Shown: positions 18,305-28,139, numbered from the stretch's first letter. The stretch is 64,000 nt of DNA from Virgibacillus natechei (GCF_026013645.1 NZ_CP110224.1:1922001-1986000), one strand, 5' to 3'. Notes: generated by a model not told the origin, from the sequence alone. Numbers and translations: made by a program.

Positions 18305-18357
18305 TAATCAGATTACTAGGACAATACTATGATAGCGCAATCTGATTGCTTGGTCAA
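18305..18357 (-). promoter_or_regulatory. qcr promoter with two dyad sites
   Basis: TTGACC (18352-18357) and TATCAT (18329-18334) on the minus strand are 17 bases apart, a near-consensus sigma-A promoter. A perfect palindrome CAATCTGATTG (18338-18348) lies in the spacer. A related one, TAATCAGATTA (18305-18315), lies just downstream of the start region. Their centres are 33 bp apart, about three helix turns, which suggests an operator pair for an unidentified regulator. Confidence 0.65.
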
Positions 18358-18415
18358 TATATAATCATTATTGTTGCACCAAAAAATATGGCAACGTTAT
18401 GAAAAACAACAACAT

Positions 18416-18886
18416 TTATTGACTGGTTTTCCAATAGGATCTAATAAGCTCAACAACCTGTTCAACCTGATCGCGTATTACATTATGCATTTCTTTTGAG
18501 TTTAAATCACCGGAATGAATACCTGGTAACCATAATAACTCGCCGTGTAATGCTTGTTCATATTGTCTCCAACTGGAATCAAACGATATAAAAAATATTT
18601 GGGTGAAGTTCTGTTCCTGTATATCTTTGATCCATGTGTTAATTCTTTCAACCTCATTATCTTTACTAGATGATTTTAAATAATGATAAGTTGGTGTTAA
18701 TAAGATTCTACCGGTTAGTTCTTTTTCAATTTCTTGTGTGAAAACAGTTAATACTTCGCTCTGAAACGTAATTTTCTCTAAGTCATTATCGTTTGATAAC
18801 TGAAAAGGGTTTAAAGGGACTACTATGGTGTCTATGTATTCCTTTGAATCCATATATGTCTTTATATCTTTCTTTGTCCATCTCAT
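18416..18886 (-). CDS. ypiF: DUF2487 protein YpiF
   Basis: Soluble protein of 156 residues beginning MRWTKKDIKTYMDSKEYIDT, typical of the YpiF/DUF2487 family. No catalytic motif or membrane segment can be seen. It sits between ypiB and qcrA as in B. subtilis. Function is unknown. The gap to qcrA holds the qcr promoter, so ypiF is not obviously required for that operon. Confidence 0.8.
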   Translation of the reverse strand: MRWTKKDIKTYMDSKEYIDTIVVPLNPFQLSNDNDLEKITFQSEVLTVFTQEIEKELTGRILLTPTYHYLKSSSKDNEVERINTWIKDIQEQNFTQIFFISFDSSWRQYEQALHGELLWLPGIHSGDLNSKEMHNVIRDQVEQVVELIRSYWKTSQ

Positions 18887-18973
18887 ATTTATATCACGCT
18901 TCCTCCTCTATTCTGTTCTAAGTATCAAATAATATAACCCTATTTGTAAAGTTTATATCATTTACACAAAAAA

Positions 18974-19007
18974 AATCAACCTATTGCTTTAGCAATTTAG
19001 GTTGATT
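18974..19007 (-). terminator. Terminator overlapping the end of ypiB
   Basis: AATCAACCTA / TAGGTTGATT is a perfect 10-bp stem with a nested TTGC/GCAA stem in the loop, followed on the minus strand by eight T residues. The stem covers the last codons and the TAG stop of ypiB. Confidence 0.85.
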
Positions 19008-19556
19008 CGCATTTGACATTTCCAGTCTATGTAACTGGTTCACTAATTTTGTGAATTTCTTTTGATCCATTTCGTCCAATGACTGGTCAATTTCTGTTAG
19101 AAGTAAGTCTTTTTTATATGTGAAAAGAGACTTATCCAATAATTGTTTTGCAAGGTCCTGATCCTTTTTGGTTATAAAATATTCATCTGGAATATATGGA
19201 TTTTCTTCTAAAACAGATACATAGAATGAATTTTGATTTGCATTTTTAAAATTAAGTTGTAAATATAATGGTTCGTGTTGATTTAATCGAATATCGTGAA
19301 AAGACTTTTCGGCGTCAGTTGTAACGAGATGATTTTTATAAAAGCGGAACGGAGCCTCCTCGGAGCATTGGCTCGTCATTACGATACCTCTTGAGCAAAA
19401 TTTTACCTCTCTTACAAAATGAACATTAGCTAGAAGTTCATTATGATTTACCAAGTAATTTAATATCCAAACACTTTCTCGTTTTTTTAATTGATAATGG
19501 TCTAAAAACCATCGAATAAAACTTTTTTTATCTTGCACGGAAATAGGAGTTTGCAT
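18981..19556 (-). CDS. ypiB: UPF0302 protein YpiB with C-terminal IDEAL-like motif
   Basis: Protein of 191 residues of the UPF0302 family, with its conserved N-terminal block (FIRWFLDHYQLKKRESVWIL, VREVKFCSRG) and a helical C-terminus containing LTEIDQSLDEMDQKKF, which resembles the IDEAL motif. The role is unknown, though the gene is common in spore formers. The gene sits between ypiA and ypiF, and its 3' end doubles as a terminator stem. Confidence 0.85.
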   Translation of the reverse strand: MQTPISVQDKKSFIRWFLDHYQLKKRESVWILNYLVNHNELLANVHFVREVKFCSRGIVMTSQCSEEAPFRFYKNHLVTTDAEKSFHDIRLNQHEPLYLQLNFKNANQNSFYVSVLEENPYIPDEYFITKKDQDLAKQLLDKSLFTYKKDLLLTEIDQSLDEMDQKKFTKLVNQLHRLEMSNANQPKLLKQ

Positions 19557-19662
19557 ACGTATACGATACCTCCTTCATGATTTCTCTTTTTTAAAGAGAA
19601 TATGACATGCATATATCTTCATAATAGAACAAGTCAGGTCAGTCCAACTGGGTAATAATATT

Positions 19663-20931
19663 CTATTCTTGGCCATCCTTTGCCTGCTTCAAACGATTGA
19701 GAAAATCCTCTATTTCTATATCCAATGGCTGTTGGGCTAAGTACGCTTCTAAAATCGGAATGGCATCCTCTGTCCTCCCTTCTTCTGTAAGAAAATATCC
19801 ATAGTCCTTCATAAAGTCACTATCCTGATTAAGGCTATTATATGCTTCCTTATAGTGTTTTAATGCATCATCATATGATTCAATTTCATTATATGCTCGA
19901 GCAAGTTCCCATTCATATAGGGAATCGTCTGCACCTAATTCTTTAATTTCTACTATTAAATCTACAATTTCAGCATATTTATCCTTCGTTTTAAACTGTT
20001 CAATTAAAAATAATATGGCTTCTTTATAATCGTGGTCTAAGACAATTGCTTCTCGAACCCATTTTTCACTTTCATCATCATTATTCAGTTGATGCGCTAA
20101 TACACCTGCTAGAAAGAACAGTTCTTTGTTAAACTCATCGATTCCCAGTCCCTGCACAGCTGTTTCATATGCATCGTTAGGCATTCCCTCTTCGTCATAA
20201 ACATTAGCTAACTGATAATAGACTGTATGGTAATAAGGGTCGATTTCCATTACATGCTCCCAGGCTTTTATTGCAATATCATTTCGAGCAGCCTGATAAG
20301 CAGTGAGTCCATATTTAAATAGCGTGTCAGGGTGTTCGCTTTCGATATCCTGGAAAAATGTTAGTGCTAATTCGTAATCTCCTGAAGCAGCATGTGCCTC
20401 TCCTAATCGATCGTTAATCGATATATTAGCTACTTCCTTCATTTGAGGTAAGATTTTCTCGTAATAAGTAATTGCTTTTCTGTACTCACCAATCGAAAAC
20501 AATAGTTCGCCTAATGCAAAATCAATAACCACTTCATTTGGGTCATGCTGTTTAGCCGTTAGCAACTTTTGTTCAGCAACCTCGAATAATCCTTGTGCTT
20601 GATATAGATCTGCTAACTGAATTAAAGTTTGTGTATATGCTGGATCACCTACTGGAATTTCATTTAATAAATTTATAGCTAATTCATCATCTTCCATGTC
20701 TATATATATATCAGCAAGCATAACCTTTATTTCACTTTCATTGGGATATCGCTGTAGTAACTCATTTAAAATCACACTTGCCTCATGTAAAAAACCCCAT
20801 TGAATATACAATTCGGCAATGGTGTGCCGTTCCTCTTCATCAGCTATAGGTAGATAACTTTCTAATACTTCTACTGCTTTTTCTGATTGATTACTTTCCA
20901 TTAAATTTACTGCTTGCATTATGGTGTCCAT
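19663..20931 (-). CDS. ypiA: Tetratricopeptide-repeat protein YpiA
   Basis: Acidic cytoplasmic protein of about 422 residues built almost entirely of helical TPR-like repeats (for example SEIKVMLADIYIDMEDDELA, FDFALGELLFSIGEYRKA-type units, YKEAYNSLNQDSDF). It is likely a scaffold for protein contacts; no enzyme motif is seen. The ATG at 20931 is preferred because GAGAGGATG lies upstream at normal distance. It follows aroA after a terminator, as in B. subtilis. Confidence 0.88.
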   Translation of the reverse strand: MDTIMQAVNLMESNQSEKAVEVLESYLPIADEEERHTIAELYIQWGFLHEASVILNELLQRYPNESEIKVMLADIYIDMEDDELAINLLNEIPVGDPAYTQTLIQLADLYQAQGLFEVAEQKLLTAKQHDPNEVVIDFALGELLFSIGEYRKAITYYEKILPQMKEVANISINDRLGEAHAASGDYELALTFFQDIESEHPDTLFKYGLTAYQAARNDIAIKAWEHVMEIDPYYHTVYYQLANVYDEEGMPNDAYETAVQGLGIDEFNKELFFLAGVLAHQLNNDDESEKWVREAIVLDHDYKEAILFLIEQFKTKDKYAEIVDLIVEIKELGADDSLYEWELARAYNEIESYDDALKHYKEAYNSLNQDSDFMKDYGYFLTEEGRTEDAIPILEAYLAQQPLDIEIEDFLNRLKQAKDGQE

Positions 20932-21057
20932 TAAGAACATCCTCTCTCTAAAGTAAAACTTCATTTAATCCTATCTTACCTACCACATGCGATAAACAGG
21001 TATTCTTAATCGGTATGGTACATTTCATAATACCAAAAGCTTTTTTATATTCAAAAG

Positions 21058-21086
21058 AAAAGGATCTACAAATATGCAGATCCTTT
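21058..21086 (-). terminator. Terminator of the aro supraoperon
   Basis: AAAGGATCT / AGATCCTTT stem with a 10-base loop just after the aroA stop, followed on the minus strand by TTTTCTTTT. It marks the end of aroC-aroB-hisC-tyrA-aroA. Confidence 0.8.
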
Positions 21087-21090
21087 CACA

Positions 21091-22380
21091 CTAATTCAAA
21101 ATAGTTTGTAAATCATCAAAAAATGTTGGATAGGAAATAGCAATGGAAGAAACATCATCAATCGTCACGTCATCTTCTGCAACCAGGGATGCAATTGCAG
21201 CCATCATTGCAATGCGATGATCATTGTATGACGATACTTCGCCTCCGGTTAATGTCGTCTTTCCATAAATAATGATACCATCAGTTGTTGCCTCTAAATT
21301 TGCACCTAAGGTAGATAAGACATCGACCACAGCTGCAATTCGATCGGTTTCTTTAACACGAAGCTCCGCTGCATTACGTATAATGGTTGTTCCTTCAACT
21401 TGCGTAGCTAGTAATGCAATGATCGGAATTTCGTCAATTAATCTAGGGATAACTTCGCCTTCAATCGTTGTACTATGAAGTGCTGTATGTCCAATGGTTA
21501 TATCCCCCAGCAATTCCCCACTACTAACTTGCTGGTTATGCACCTGCATATTAGCTCCCATCGTATTTAGCACATCAATTATACCGGTTCTTGTTTGATT
21601 AAGACCTACGTTTTTTAATTTTACATTACTACCCGGAACAATTGCTGCTGCAACTAAAAAGAATGCGGCAGAAGAAATATCACCCGGAATATAAACATCA
21701 ATTGCTTTTAGTGATTTTTTATTGGTGATCTTTGTATCTAATCCATCCGTAGTTATATCAGCACCAAAAGCTTTTAGCATATTTTCTGTATGATTTCTCG
21801 TAATAGTTTGTTCAGTGACCTTTGTTTCCTCATTAGCAAGTAAACCTGCAAGAAGAACTGCAGATTTGACTTGTGCACTTTTAACAGGTAATGCATAATT
21901 GATTCCGTTCAGCATTTTCCCTCGAATGGATAACGGTAAATAATTTCCATCTCCTCTGCCATCAATTATAGCGTCCATTTGTTTTAAAGGACTAACCACA
22001 CGATCCATCGGACGATTTGATAAGGAAGGGTCCCCGTATACCGTAGTGAAAAATGGAAATCCTGCTAATAAACCAAGCATTAACCTAGCAGTCGTTCCAG
22101 AATTGCCAAAATAGATTGGCTCTTTTGGCTCCTTCAGTGCCGCGATACCTTTTCCTTCAATAATGAGAGATGTTTCTTTATGTTCAATGGAAACCCCCAT
22201 AGAACGAAATGCCTTCACAGTGCGCATGCAATCTTCTCCGTCCAAAAAATGAGAAACATGAGTTGTACCTTGAGCCAAAGAACCTATCATTACAGCTCTA
22301 TGTGATATTGATTTATCTCCAGGCACCTCTATTTCCCCTGATAATACGTTTTGAGAGGGATGTAATTTACGTTCATTCAA
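21091..22380 (-). CDS. aroA: 3-phosphoshikimate 1-carboxyvinyltransferase (EPSP synthase)
   Basis: Sixth step of the shikimate pathway: transfers enolpyruvyl from PEP to shikimate 3-phosphate. The 429-residue protein has VPGDKSISHRAVMIG at the start, NSGTTARLMLGLLAG near residue 90, and the C-terminal RVKETDRIAA and DHRIAMM motifs. The start is probably the TTG at 22380, with GGAG 9 bases upstream; a second TTG at 22386 is too close to that site. The gene is called aroE in B. subtilis naming. Last gene of the aromatic cluster, 14 bases after tyrA. Confidence 0.95.
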   Translation of the reverse strand: MNERKLHPSQNVLSGEIEVPGDKSISHRAVMIGSLAQGTTHVSHFLDGEDCMRTVKAFRSMGVSIEHKETSLIIEGKGIAALKEPKEPIYFGNSGTTARLMLGLLAGFPFFTTVYGDPSLSNRPMDRVVSPLKQMDAIIDGRGDGNYLPLSIRGKMLNGINYALPVKSAQVKSAVLLAGLLANEETKVTEQTITRNHTENMLKAFGADITTDGLDTKITNKKSLKAIDVYIPGDISSAAFFLVAAAIVPGSNVKLKNVGLNQTRTGIIDVLNTMGANMQVHNQQVSSGELLGDITIGHTALHSTTIEGEVIPRLIDEIPIIALLATQVEGTTIIRNAAELRVKETDRIAAVVDVLSTLGANLEATTDGIIIYGKTTLTGGEVSSYNDHRIAMMAAIASLVAEDDVTIDDVSSIAISYPTFFDDLQTILN

Positions 22381-22394
22381 TAGCAAGCACTCCT

Positions 22395-23495
22395 TTAGTT
22401 TTGAACCATCACTTCATGGCCATGATTTTGTAATAAATGATAGCTTTGTATTTGTAAATCCTGTGTAGGAAAACTTAATCTTAAAGCGCCAGTAATGCCC
22501 TCACGAATTTCTAGAATTTGTATATTTTTAATACTTATCTCTTTACTAGCTAACAGTTGTACGACGGATGCCAATGCTCCGGTTTGATCTTGTATGTCAA
22601 CATATAAATCATGGAAGGAAGGGATGGCCCCTTTATCCTTCTCGCCTAACCCATCTCGATAGACTTTGGCATTTTTTAGATATGTAATCATACTTTCTTT
22701 ATCATTTGTATCCAATAACTCCTTAAGTGATGACATCTCAATAATCCAATCTTTTAATAACTTAGACATTTTAAATTTATTATGATAAAAAATGTCTTGC
22801 CACATTTCAGGGTTACTGGAAGCAATTCTTGTAATATCTCTGAATCCTCCCGCGGCCAGTGTTGGTAAATATGTATGTTTATCCCCCCATTGTTTGGCTT
22901 GATGGACAAGAGATGAAGCAATTAAATGAGGAAAATGTGAAATAACACCCGTCATCTCGTCATGCTCATTTGAGTTTAAAGTAACAAAATTACTATTGGT
23001 ATGTTTTAAGATATTTTTAAGTGAAGCTATTTTTCCCTCTGTACTTCGTATAGATGGTGTTAGCACATAAATGGCATTTTCAAATAGATGCTCTTTCGCA
23101 GCTTCGACTCCTTTTTTATGGGAACCAGCCATTGGATGACCACCTATAAAAGTAATATGTTCATTTGTTAAGGTGTTAGCTGTTTCCAAAATGGAGGTTT
23201 TGACAGAAGCTACATCCGTAACAATAACATCCTTCTTTAAAGGTAGTGAATCTAAATCATGCAATAAGCTAATCGTTTCAGATATTGGTGCTGCCAGTAT
23301 AATAAAATCTGCCTGTTGCACTGCCAAGGTAAAATCAGTTGTTGATTCATGTATCATCTCATTCAATTGTGCGTATTCTAATGTTTTCAAATCAACATCA
23401 TACCCGACGATATGATGTTGATTCGACTGGAATATACTTTTGGCAAGTGATCCACCAATTAAACCCATGCCTGCTATTACTATTGTTTGTTTCAA
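22395..23495 (-). CDS. tyrA: Prephenate dehydrogenase with ACT domain
   Basis: NAD-dependent conversion of prephenate to 4-hydroxyphenylpyruvate for tyrosine. The 366-residue protein has the dinucleotide loop GMGLIGGSLAKS at residues 9-20, GGHPMAGSHKKG in the active site, and a C-terminal ACT domain (DLYVDIQDQTGALASVVQLL) that should sense an aromatic amino acid. It is 2 bases after hisC and tightly linked to aroA. Confidence 0.95.
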   Translation of the reverse strand: MKQTIVIAGMGLIGGSLAKSIFQSNQHHIVGYDVDLKTLEYAQLNEMIHESTTDFTLAVQQADFIILAAPISETISLLHDLDSLPLKKDVIVTDVASVKTSILETANTLTNEHITFIGGHPMAGSHKKGVEAAKEHLFENAIYVLTPSIRSTEGKIASLKNILKHTNSNFVTLNSNEHDEMTGVISHFPHLIASSLVHQAKQWGDKHTYLPTLAAGGFRDITRIASSNPEMWQDIFYHNKFKMSKLLKDWIIEMSSLKELLDTNDKESMITYLKNAKVYRDGLGEKDKGAIPSFHDLYVDIQDQTGALASVVQLLASKEISIKNIQILEIREGITGALRLSFPTQDLQIQSYHLLQNHGHEVMVQN

Positions 23496-23497
23496 TT

Positions 23498-24598
23498 CTA
23501 AATCTCCTTACTTAATTGTTGCTGCATAGCATATAATAGATTCTGTAATTGACTCATATCCTTTTCATTACCAAGTGTGACCCTAATTGTATTTGGACAA
23601 CCAAGAACCTCACCTGGACGTACAATGAAACCATTCTCTATTAAATACTGAAAGACTTCATTCCCACTTATAGGTGTGTTGACCAGTAAAAAGTTTGCTT
23701 GCGATTCATAATACGTCCATTCAATTGTATCAAGAAACTGCATGAAATCTTGTTTCACAGTATTATTTTTAGACTTTGTTTCTTCAATGAATGCTGAATC
23801 TTCCAGTGCAATTAAGGCAGCTTTTTGTGCAATTGATGTGGTATTAAATGGGCCTCTGACTACATCCAACTTCGTAATCAAGTCTTCGTTTGCGATAGCG
23901 TAACCGATTCGTAATCCAGCTAACCCATGAGCTTTTGAAAATGTCCGTAATATAACAAGATTTTCATATGTTTCTATACGATGAACAGCTCCCGGATCCT
24001 GACTAGCATCCATATATTCATAATAAGCTTCGTCCAGTACAACTAATACATCTTTTGGACAGCGATCCATGAATGAATAAATGGCTTCCTTTGAAAGGCT
24101 AGACCCTGTTGGGTTATTAGGAGAACATAGCCATACAACCTTTGTATATTCGTCAATAGATTCAAGCATTTTTTCAAGATCATGGTAGCCATCTACAGTA
24201 GGAATCTCTTTAATGTCTGCCCCTTCAATTAACGTATTGTGTTTGTACTGCGGGAAAGTAGGTGTAGGCATAACTGTGTTTACACCCGGGTACAAAAAGG
24301 CACGGCAAATCATTTGAACGATTTCTTCAGATCCACTACCGAATAATAACTGCTTTTCGTTTACAGCTAATTTAGAGGCTATAGCTGTACGTAATTCAGC
24401 TGTATACCCGTCTGGATAAATTTCAAAATCTGTTATGTTATTTGAAAAATAATCTTTAACATGCGAAGAGTAACCATATGGGTTTTCGTTTGATGCTAAT
24501 TTAACAATACGATCTAACCCGTACGCTTCTTTAATGTCTTTGATTTGCTTCCCTTGTTGGTATGGTGTTAATTGTTTGAGAATTAATTTTCCTTCCAT
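23498..24598 (-). CDS. hisC: Histidinol-phosphate / aromatic aminotransferase
   Basis: PLP enzyme of 366 residues serving histidinol-phosphate and, in Bacillus, aromatic amino acid synthesis. Seen: LASNENPYGYS, CSPNNPTGSSLS, DEAYYEY, the PLP lysine in FSKAHGLAGLRIGYA, and RPGEVLGCPNTIRVTLG at the end. It lies directly after aroB, where B. subtilis has aroH and six trp genes between. The aromatic context suggests it makes tyrosine and phenylalanine as well as histidine. Confidence 0.94.
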   Translation of the reverse strand: MEGKLILKQLTPYQQGKQIKDIKEAYGLDRIVKLASNENPYGYSSHVKDYFSNNITDFEIYPDGYTAELRTAIASKLAVNEKQLLFGSGSEEIVQMICRAFLYPGVNTVMPTPTFPQYKHNTLIEGADIKEIPTVDGYHDLEKMLESIDEYTKVVWLCSPNNPTGSSLSKEAIYSFMDRCPKDVLVVLDEAYYEYMDASQDPGAVHRIETYENLVILRTFSKAHGLAGLRIGYAIANEDLITKLDVVRGPFNTTSIAQKAALIALEDSAFIEETKSKNNTVKQDFMQFLDTIEWTYYESQANFLLVNTPISGNEVFQYLIENGFIVRPGEVLGCPNTIRVTLGNEKDMSQLQNLLYAMQQQLSKEI

Positions 24599-24702
24599 AT
24601 CTCCCCGCCTCTCTTTTAATTAAATCAGCGCGTACTGATTACTGTCCTTATGAAACAGATGTTGGATATTTGATTTCTCTCTCTTATTACAGCATGACGA
24701 GA

Positions 24703-25788
24703 TTATTCCACCAGTGACGCAATCTCCAATTTTTTAGTAAATGATTTTAAATAGATTTTCATATCGTAATCATTAATTTCTTGCACGATTGGTTTGCCTA
24801 TTTCCTTCAACAGCACCATTTGAATGGTATTGTTCAATGTTTTTTTATCAGTCTTCATTTTTTTGATGATTGAATCTTCGTTTAATTGTAAGATATTCAA
24901 AGGATAATTATTCTTCTTTAACCATTGAAAAGTAGAATCGTATGGTAGTTTGCTTGAAAACGTTGATTCACTTACATGCAGGGAGAATAATAGGCCTATT
25001 GCAACAGCTTCTCCATGGGTAATTTCTCCATATCCTAACTCTGCTTCAAGTGCATGCCCTAAGGTATGACCCAAATTAAGGTTTTTTCGGACACCAGACT
25101 CCTGTTCATCAATCTCGACGACAGATGATTTAATTTTTATGCCTGCAGACAAATGCTCTTCCAGTTGGTTATTCTTTACGTTTATCAGGTTTACATTTAA
25201 CAGTTTATTGAAAAAAACTTCGTCTGCAATTAGAGCTTCTTTAACTAATTCGGCATAGCCTGACCGTATATCCTTTTCACTTAATGTTTCAAGTGATTGT
25301 GTGTCATAAACAACAGCTGCTGGAGGGTAGAAACTTCCGATTAAATTTTTCCCCAATTCATGATTAATCGCAACCTTCCCGCCTACACTGCTATCATGAG
25401 CAAGAATGGTTGTCGGCATTTGAATATAATCAATTCCCCGCATATATGTTGCAGCAGCAAAACCAGCTAAATCACCAACAACACCGCCACCTAAAGCAAT
25501 AATTAGCGATTCGCGATCCAAGCCAAACTGAATCGCATCCGTCTGTAATTGATAGTAATATTCTAAACGCTTTGACTGCTCTCCGACAGGGATGATCGAT
25601 TGAAAAACTTTTTCGTCAGGAAAGTTAGTTACAATATCATTTACATACAATTCTGCAACTTTTTCGTCAGATACGATCAAAATTGAGGAGTACTTTTTTT
25701 CTATTAATTTATTTAAACGAAAACGTATATTTTCTCCTATAAAAATAGGGTAGGAATGCTTGCTAGCTTTAACGAGAATTCGTTCCAC
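24703..25788 (-). CDS. aroB: 3-dehydroquinate synthase
   Basis: NAD- and metal-dependent second step of the shikimate pathway. The 361-residue protein contains GGGVVGDLAGFAAATYMRG, the lysine-rich HDSSVGGKVAIN region, and the metal-ligand stretches NLGHTLGHALE and THGEAVAIG. The start is the GTG at 25788, with AAGGTG 6 bases upstream; it overlaps the aroC stop by one base (TAGTG), a sign of translational coupling. Confidence 0.95.
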   Translation of the reverse strand: MERILVKASKHSYPIFIGENIRFRLNKLIEKKYSSILIVSDEKVAELYVNDIVTNFPDEKVFQSIIPVGEQSKRLEYYYQLQTDAIQFGLDRESLIIALGGGVVGDLAGFAAATYMRGIDYIQMPTTILAHDSSVGGKVAINHELGKNLIGSFYPPAAVVYDTQSLETLSEKDIRSGYAELVKEALIADEVFFNKLLNVNLINVKNNQLEEHLSAGIKIKSSVVEIDEQESGVRKNLNLGHTLGHALEAELGYGEITHGEAVAIGLLFSLHVSESTFSSKLPYDSTFQWLKKNNYPLNILQLNEDSIIKKMKTDKKTLNNTIQMVLLKEIGKPIVQEINDYDMKIYLKSFTKKLEIASLVE

Positions 25789-26957
25789 TAAAAACACCTT
25801 ATTTCTTCACGATAATCAGCCACTGCTTGCTGAAGCTTTGGAAACTGATCGCTTGGAAATTGTTCTGTTATTGCCTTAGCTAGTTCAAAAGCTACAACAT
25901 GTTCCATTACGACAGAAGCTGCAGGAACAGCGCATGCATCCGATCTTTCAACAGTTGCTTTGAAAGGCTCTTTTGTTTCAATATCGACACTTTGAAGTGG
26001 TTTAAGCATTAAAGTCGGGATAGGTTTCATCACACCTTTTACGACGATTGGCATTCCAGTTGTCATTCCACCTTCAAAGCCGCCTAATCGATTGGTACTT
26101 CTATGGTAGCCATTTTCTTCATCCCAGATTATTTCATCATGTACTTCACTACCATTTTTTCTTGCTGCTTCAAAGCCGATTCCGAATTCTACGCCTTTGA
26201 ATGCATTGATGCTAGTGACACCACCCGCAATGCGACTATCTAACTTTCGGTCATAATGGACGTATGAACCTATACCTGCAGGCATTCCTTCTACATAAAC
26301 TTCAACAACACCGCCAATTGAGTCGCCTTCTTTTTTAGCTTGATCGATCGCACTCATCATCGGCTGTTCTACATCTTTATCTAATACCCGAACAGGTGAT
26401 TCTTCAGAATTCGCTTGACGTTCACCTATTGTTAATGAATGATCGTCTTCTGCACGAATACCGGCAATCTCCTTAACATAGCCAGACACCTCGATACCCA
26501 GTTGTTTTAATAATGTTTTCGCGACTGCACCTGCTGCAACTCGCACTGTAGTCTCACGTGCTGAAGATCGCTCAAGTACATTACGCATATCACGATGACC
26601 ATATTTAAGAGCTCCATTTAAATCAGCGTGTCCTGGTCTAGGTCTTGATACAACTCGTTTAACCTTTGTATCCTCTTCAATAGGGTCTTCACCCATGATA
26701 TCTTCCCAATGCTTAAAATCATCATTATGTACTACAAGAGAAATAGGAGACCCCAATGTATAGCCATGTCTTACACCACTTGTAATCTCCGCAAGGTCTT
26801 TCTCTATTTGCATTCTTTTGCCCCTACCATGCCCTTTTTGCCTACGTAACAAGGATTCATTGATATCCTCTTTAACTAAGGGCATATTCGCTGGTACCCC
26901 TTCTATAATCGTTGTTAGTTGTTTTCCGTGAGACTCTCCTGCTGTTAAATAACGCAT
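25788..26957 (-). CDS. aroC: Chorismate synthase
   Basis: FMN-dependent last step of the shikimate pathway. The 389-residue protein starts [15 protein letters not shown], has the signature [12 protein letters not shown], and shows [19 protein letters not shown] around the conserved active-site Arg/His region. The ATG at 26957 follows AAAAGGAG. First gene of the shortened aromatic supraoperon (called aroF in B. subtilis). Confidence 0.96.
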   Translation of the reverse strand: MRYLTAGESHGKQLTTIIEGVPANMPLVKEDINESLLRRQKGHGRGKRMQIEKDLAEITSGVRHGYTLGSPISLVVHNDDFKHWEDIMGEDPIEEDTKVKRVVSRPRPGHADLNGALKYGHRDMRNVLERSSARETTVRVAAGAVAKTLLKQLGIEVSGYVKEIAGIRAEDDHSLTIGERQANSEESPVRVLDKDVEQPMMSAIDQAKKEGDSIGGVVEVYVEGMPAGIGSYVHYDRKLDSRIAGGVTSINAFKGVEFGIGFEAARKNGSEVHDEIIWDEENGYHRSTNRLGGFEGGMTTGMPIVVKGVMKPIPTLMLKPLQSVDIETKEPFKATVERSDACAVPAASVVMEHVVAFELAKAITEQFPSDQFPKLQQAVADYREEIRCF

Positions 26958-27329
26958 CAAACATTCTCCTTTTCTAAAAGATAAATATACTTTTTGTGAA
27001 AATTAGCTTTTTAGCAAATACGCACAAGTTTTTCTAATAACTATATCATATCTTCTATTATTTTTGGTGGAAATAATAAAAAAACTACTACAAGGTTATT
27101 AATTATTAGAAAGTTTGGCTTATCGTTAAGCTTTTAGCGGCGTCAGCCAGTATCCGTACTTACGACTCATAGGGCTGTGCGCCGGAAGTCTAGTTCAGTG
27201 GTTGTCACGGTGTGGGATGCGCATTTACGCGCAGTCCAAGCACGTGACGGTTTTCGCTAGTGAACAGTAGGTGGTTTTTTCTTATATACAAAAAACGCTT
27301 ATCTATTCGAGACAAGAGCAGGGAGTGAA
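26958..27329. other. Intergenic region with promoter DNA and a degenerate repeat
   Basis: The A+T-rich part near 26960-27110 is the likely promoter region of aroC, but no consensus pair was clear. The part at 27120-27290 is richer in G+C and holds a worn repeat with the 17-base GCATTTACGCGCAGTCC (27221-27237), flanked by GTCACGG and CACGTGACGG, which are partly complementary. No gene was seen on either strand. Confidence 0.55.
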
Positions 27330-28106
27330 TCATTCTTTCTGATAAAAAAATGTATCAATCACGTTTAAATCATATTTGTTTGCACTGAAAATTTGTTCTG
27401 TACTGCCGACAAATAAAACGCCATCCTTATTAAGACATGCACTGAAATTGCGGTATATAATATCCTTAGCTGTGTCTGTAAAATAAATCAGAACATTACG
27501 ACAAACAATCAAATCAATATTTCGAGGATATTTATCAGCCAATAGGTTATGTTTCTTAAAGGTAACCAGTTGCTTTATTGTATAATCGATATCATATAAA
27601 CCATTTTTTTTAGTAAAATACTTTTTCTTTATTGATTGAGGAAGTTCTTTTAAGGCCTGTTCTTTGTAAACTCCTTGCTTCGCACTATGTAGTGCACTTT
27701 CATCAATGTCCGTTGCTGTGATCGAGAAGTCAACGTCAGGAAATAATTCTTTCATCATGATAGCGATAGTATATGGTTCTTCACCTGTGGAGCACGCAGC
27801 ACTCCATATGGATAATTGTTGTTGTTTTTGATTTACTAAAAGCGGAAGAATTGTCTTTTGAAGAACATCCCATCTTTTTGGGTTTCGATAAAATTCGGAA
27901 ACATTAATAGTTAGTCTATCAACAAATTCTTTTAGTAAAAGCTCCTCGTTATTTAATGCTTCATAGTATGAAGTAAAGGTGGCAAAACCTCTCTTGTCTC
28001 TCAATGACGTAATGCGACGTTTCATTTGAGCTTCTTTGTATAAGTTAAGATCAATTCCGAGCTTTCTATTAATTCGATAGATAAAGTCATTATATTCTTT
28101 TGTCAT
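27330..28106 (-). CDS. cheR: Chemotaxis receptor methyltransferase
   Basis: Methylates glutamates of chemoreceptors using S-adenosylmethionine. The 258-residue protein has an N-terminal helical domain (MKRRITSLRDKRGF), the SAM-binding WSAACSTGEEPYTIAI and VCRNVLIYFTDTAKD near the C-terminus. The ATG at 28106 is chosen, since AAAGG lies upstream. It implies a motile cell. Its separation from other che genes, next to ndk, is the same as in B. subtilis. Confidence 0.94.
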   Translation of the reverse strand: MTKEYNDFIYRINRKLGIDLNLYKEAQMKRRITSLRDKRGFATFTSYYEALNNEELLLKEFVDRLTINVSEFYRNPKRWDVLQKTILPLLVNQKQQQLSIWSAACSTGEEPYTIAIMMKELFPDVDFSITATDIDESALHSAKQGVYKEQALKELPQSIKKKYFTKKNGLYDIDYTIKQLVTFKKHNLLADKYPRNIDLIVCRNVLIYFTDTAKDIIYRNFSACLNKDGVLFVGSTEQIFSANKYDLNVIDTFFYQKE

Positions 28107-28139
28107 TTTATCACGCCTTTTATTCACCTATTAAAAGTA

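Noticed and set aside
24599..24702. T-box or TRAP-type leader before hisC
   Set aside because: No T-box sequence (AGGGTGG type) and no GAG/TAG triplet series is visible.
27290..27329. Terminator after cheR
   Set aside because: There is a T run on the minus strand but no convincing stem before it.
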